Origin: Ktedonobacterales bacterium
GTDB taxonomy: Bacteria > Chloroflexota > Ktedonobacteria > Ktedonobacterales > JACDGC01
Assembly (NCBI GenBank): GCA_013815535.1
Contig: JACDGC010000295.1
Span: 1 to 5,523 of the forward strand
Length of the DNA: 5,523 nucleotides
Reading direction: 5' to 3'
In this document: in pieces, positions 4,914-5,523 of the stretch
Layout of the letters: every line of letters begins with the position of its first letter
Position numbering within the stretch: position 1 is the first letter of the stretch
The notes under the pieces: generated by a model
Databases searched by the model: none
What the model was told of the DNA's origin: nothing
What the model saw: only the letters and a program-made list of their open reading frames with translations
Made by a program: the position numbers and the translations under genes

Positions 4914-5523
4914 ATGGCAACCACTGTACGCGATCTGCCCGGCACTGGCTCTGGCGGCGAATTCGAGCGCGACCAGCACGGCCAGCCCGCTTTTACCTTC
5001 ACCATCGATGGCCAGAAGGTGACGGCGCACGAGGGGCAAACGATCCTCAGCGCCGCCGTCGCGCATGGCATCCTCGATATTCCCAACCTCTGTAACGATG
5101 AGAAGCTGGACCCCACCTCCGCCTGTCGCATGTGCCTGGTGGAGATCGCGGGGCAGAGCCGCGCGTTACCGTCGTGCAACACGCCCGCCGCCCCCGGCCT
5201 GGATGTGACGACGAAGTCCAAGAAGCTGACGCACATCCGCCGCACGAATGTCGAGATGATCCTCTCGGACCACAATGCGTATTGTCAGCCGCCGTGCCAG
5301 GTCGGCTGCCCCACGCACATCGACATTCCCGGCTATCTGGAACTGATCGCCAAGGGGCAGCCGCGCGAGGCCGCCCGCCTGGTGAAAGAAGTGCTGCCCT
5401 TCCCCTATATGCTCGGCGTCGTCTGCCCGGCCCCCTGCCAGGAAGATTGCCGCCGCGCGCTGGTGGACGAAGAGATCGCCATCTGCCGCATGCACGGCTT
5501 CGCCGCCGAGCAGTGCCTGGACG
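4914..5523 (+). CDS. NuoG-type [2Fe-2S] ferredoxin domain fused to GltD-type iron-sulfur flavoprotein (N-terminal part)
   Basis: 203 residues are visible and the frame is open to the window edge. Residues about 26-100 form a NuoG/HoxU-type [2Fe-2S] domain with Cys60, Cys71, Cys74 and Cys88 (C-x10-C-x2-C-x13-C; PTSACRMCLVEI at 67-78). Residues 110-119 (RTNVEMILSD) match the helix before the N5 cluster of NuoG, and His120 follows. The next part is not NuoG: Cys124, Cys128 and Cys132 in YCQPPCQVGCP, then IDIPGYLELIAKGQ (136-149) and VCPAPCQEDCRR (170-181), match the double 4Fe-4S N-terminal domain of glutamate synthase small subunit (GltD) and dihydropyrimidine dehydrogenase. The unseen rest should be an FAD/NAD(P)-binding oxidoreductase domain, giving electron exchange between NAD(P)H and the Nuo-like subunits (inference). 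A 146-nt gap with a palindrome separates it from nuoF. It is not standard nuoG, so no symbol is given. Confidence 0.9.
   Translation, partial: MATTVRDLPGTGSGGEFERDQHGQPAFTFTIDGQKVTAHEGQTILSAAVAHGILDIPNLCNDEKLDPTSACRMCLVEIAGQSRALPSCNTPAAPGLDVTTKSKKLTHIRRTNVEMILSDHNAYCQPPCQVGCPTHIDIPGYLELIAKGQPREAARLVKEVLPFPYMLGVVCPAPCQEDCRRALVDEEIAICRMHGFAAEQCLD

Noticed and set aside
4838..5275. Minus-strand open frame of 145 codons
   Set aside because: It is antisense to the gap and to the [2Fe-2S]/GltD-type gene, whose plus-strand frame has all expected cysteine motifs.

Overview
GC-rich bacterial DNA carrying two unrelated units that point away from each other. The left third (minus strand, 1-1868) is a secreted sedolisin (S53) serine-carboxyl protease whose C-terminus runs off the window. 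The right part (plus strand, from 2232) is a tightly packed respiratory or redox operon built from complex I (Nuo) modules: NuoB, a NuoI-like protein, a NuoF-like protein, and a NuoG-type [2Fe-2S] domain joined to the iron-sulfur N-terminus of a GltD-type flavoprotein. The last gene also runs off the window.

Organism: I infer a Chloroflexota-like or other deep-branching GC-rich bacterium, from the divergent, rearranged Nuo cluster, the sedolisin and the base composition. This is a memory-based guess and I cannot test it here. No rRNA, tRNA, mobile element or CRISPR array was seen.

Layout: 1-1868 sedolisin (minus). 1869-2231 divergent intergenic region with a GC-rich hairpin, a strong 18-bp palindrome and an extended -10 promoter facing nuoB. 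2232-2795 nuoB. 2799-3485 nuoI-like gene carrying a NuoE-like helical domain. 3478-4767 nuoF-like gene, overlapping the previous gene by 8 nt behind a strong Shine-Dalgarno. 4768-4913 a gap with a palindrome and a possible 10-codon leader ORF. 4914-5523 the [2Fe-2S]/GltD-type fusion (partial).

How the genes may work together: NuoB carries the terminal N2-type [4Fe-4S] cluster, the NuoI-like protein would relay electrons to it, the NuoF-like protein would be the FMN/NAD(H) input with an N3-type cluster, and the fusion protein would add a second flavin/NAD(P)H site if its missing C-terminus is GltD-like. The set departs from textbook complex I. NuoI has lost its second 4Fe-4S motif and carries only the helical part of NuoE. 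NuoF has an altered nucleotide-site motif and a CPxGxC tail like that of hydrogenase-type NuoF proteins. NuoG's catalytic-like domain is replaced by a GltD-type domain. nuoA, nuoC and nuoD are not next to nuoB. This composite electron-input module is the most interesting content of the window. A link to NADPH or to electron bifurcation is a hypothesis only.
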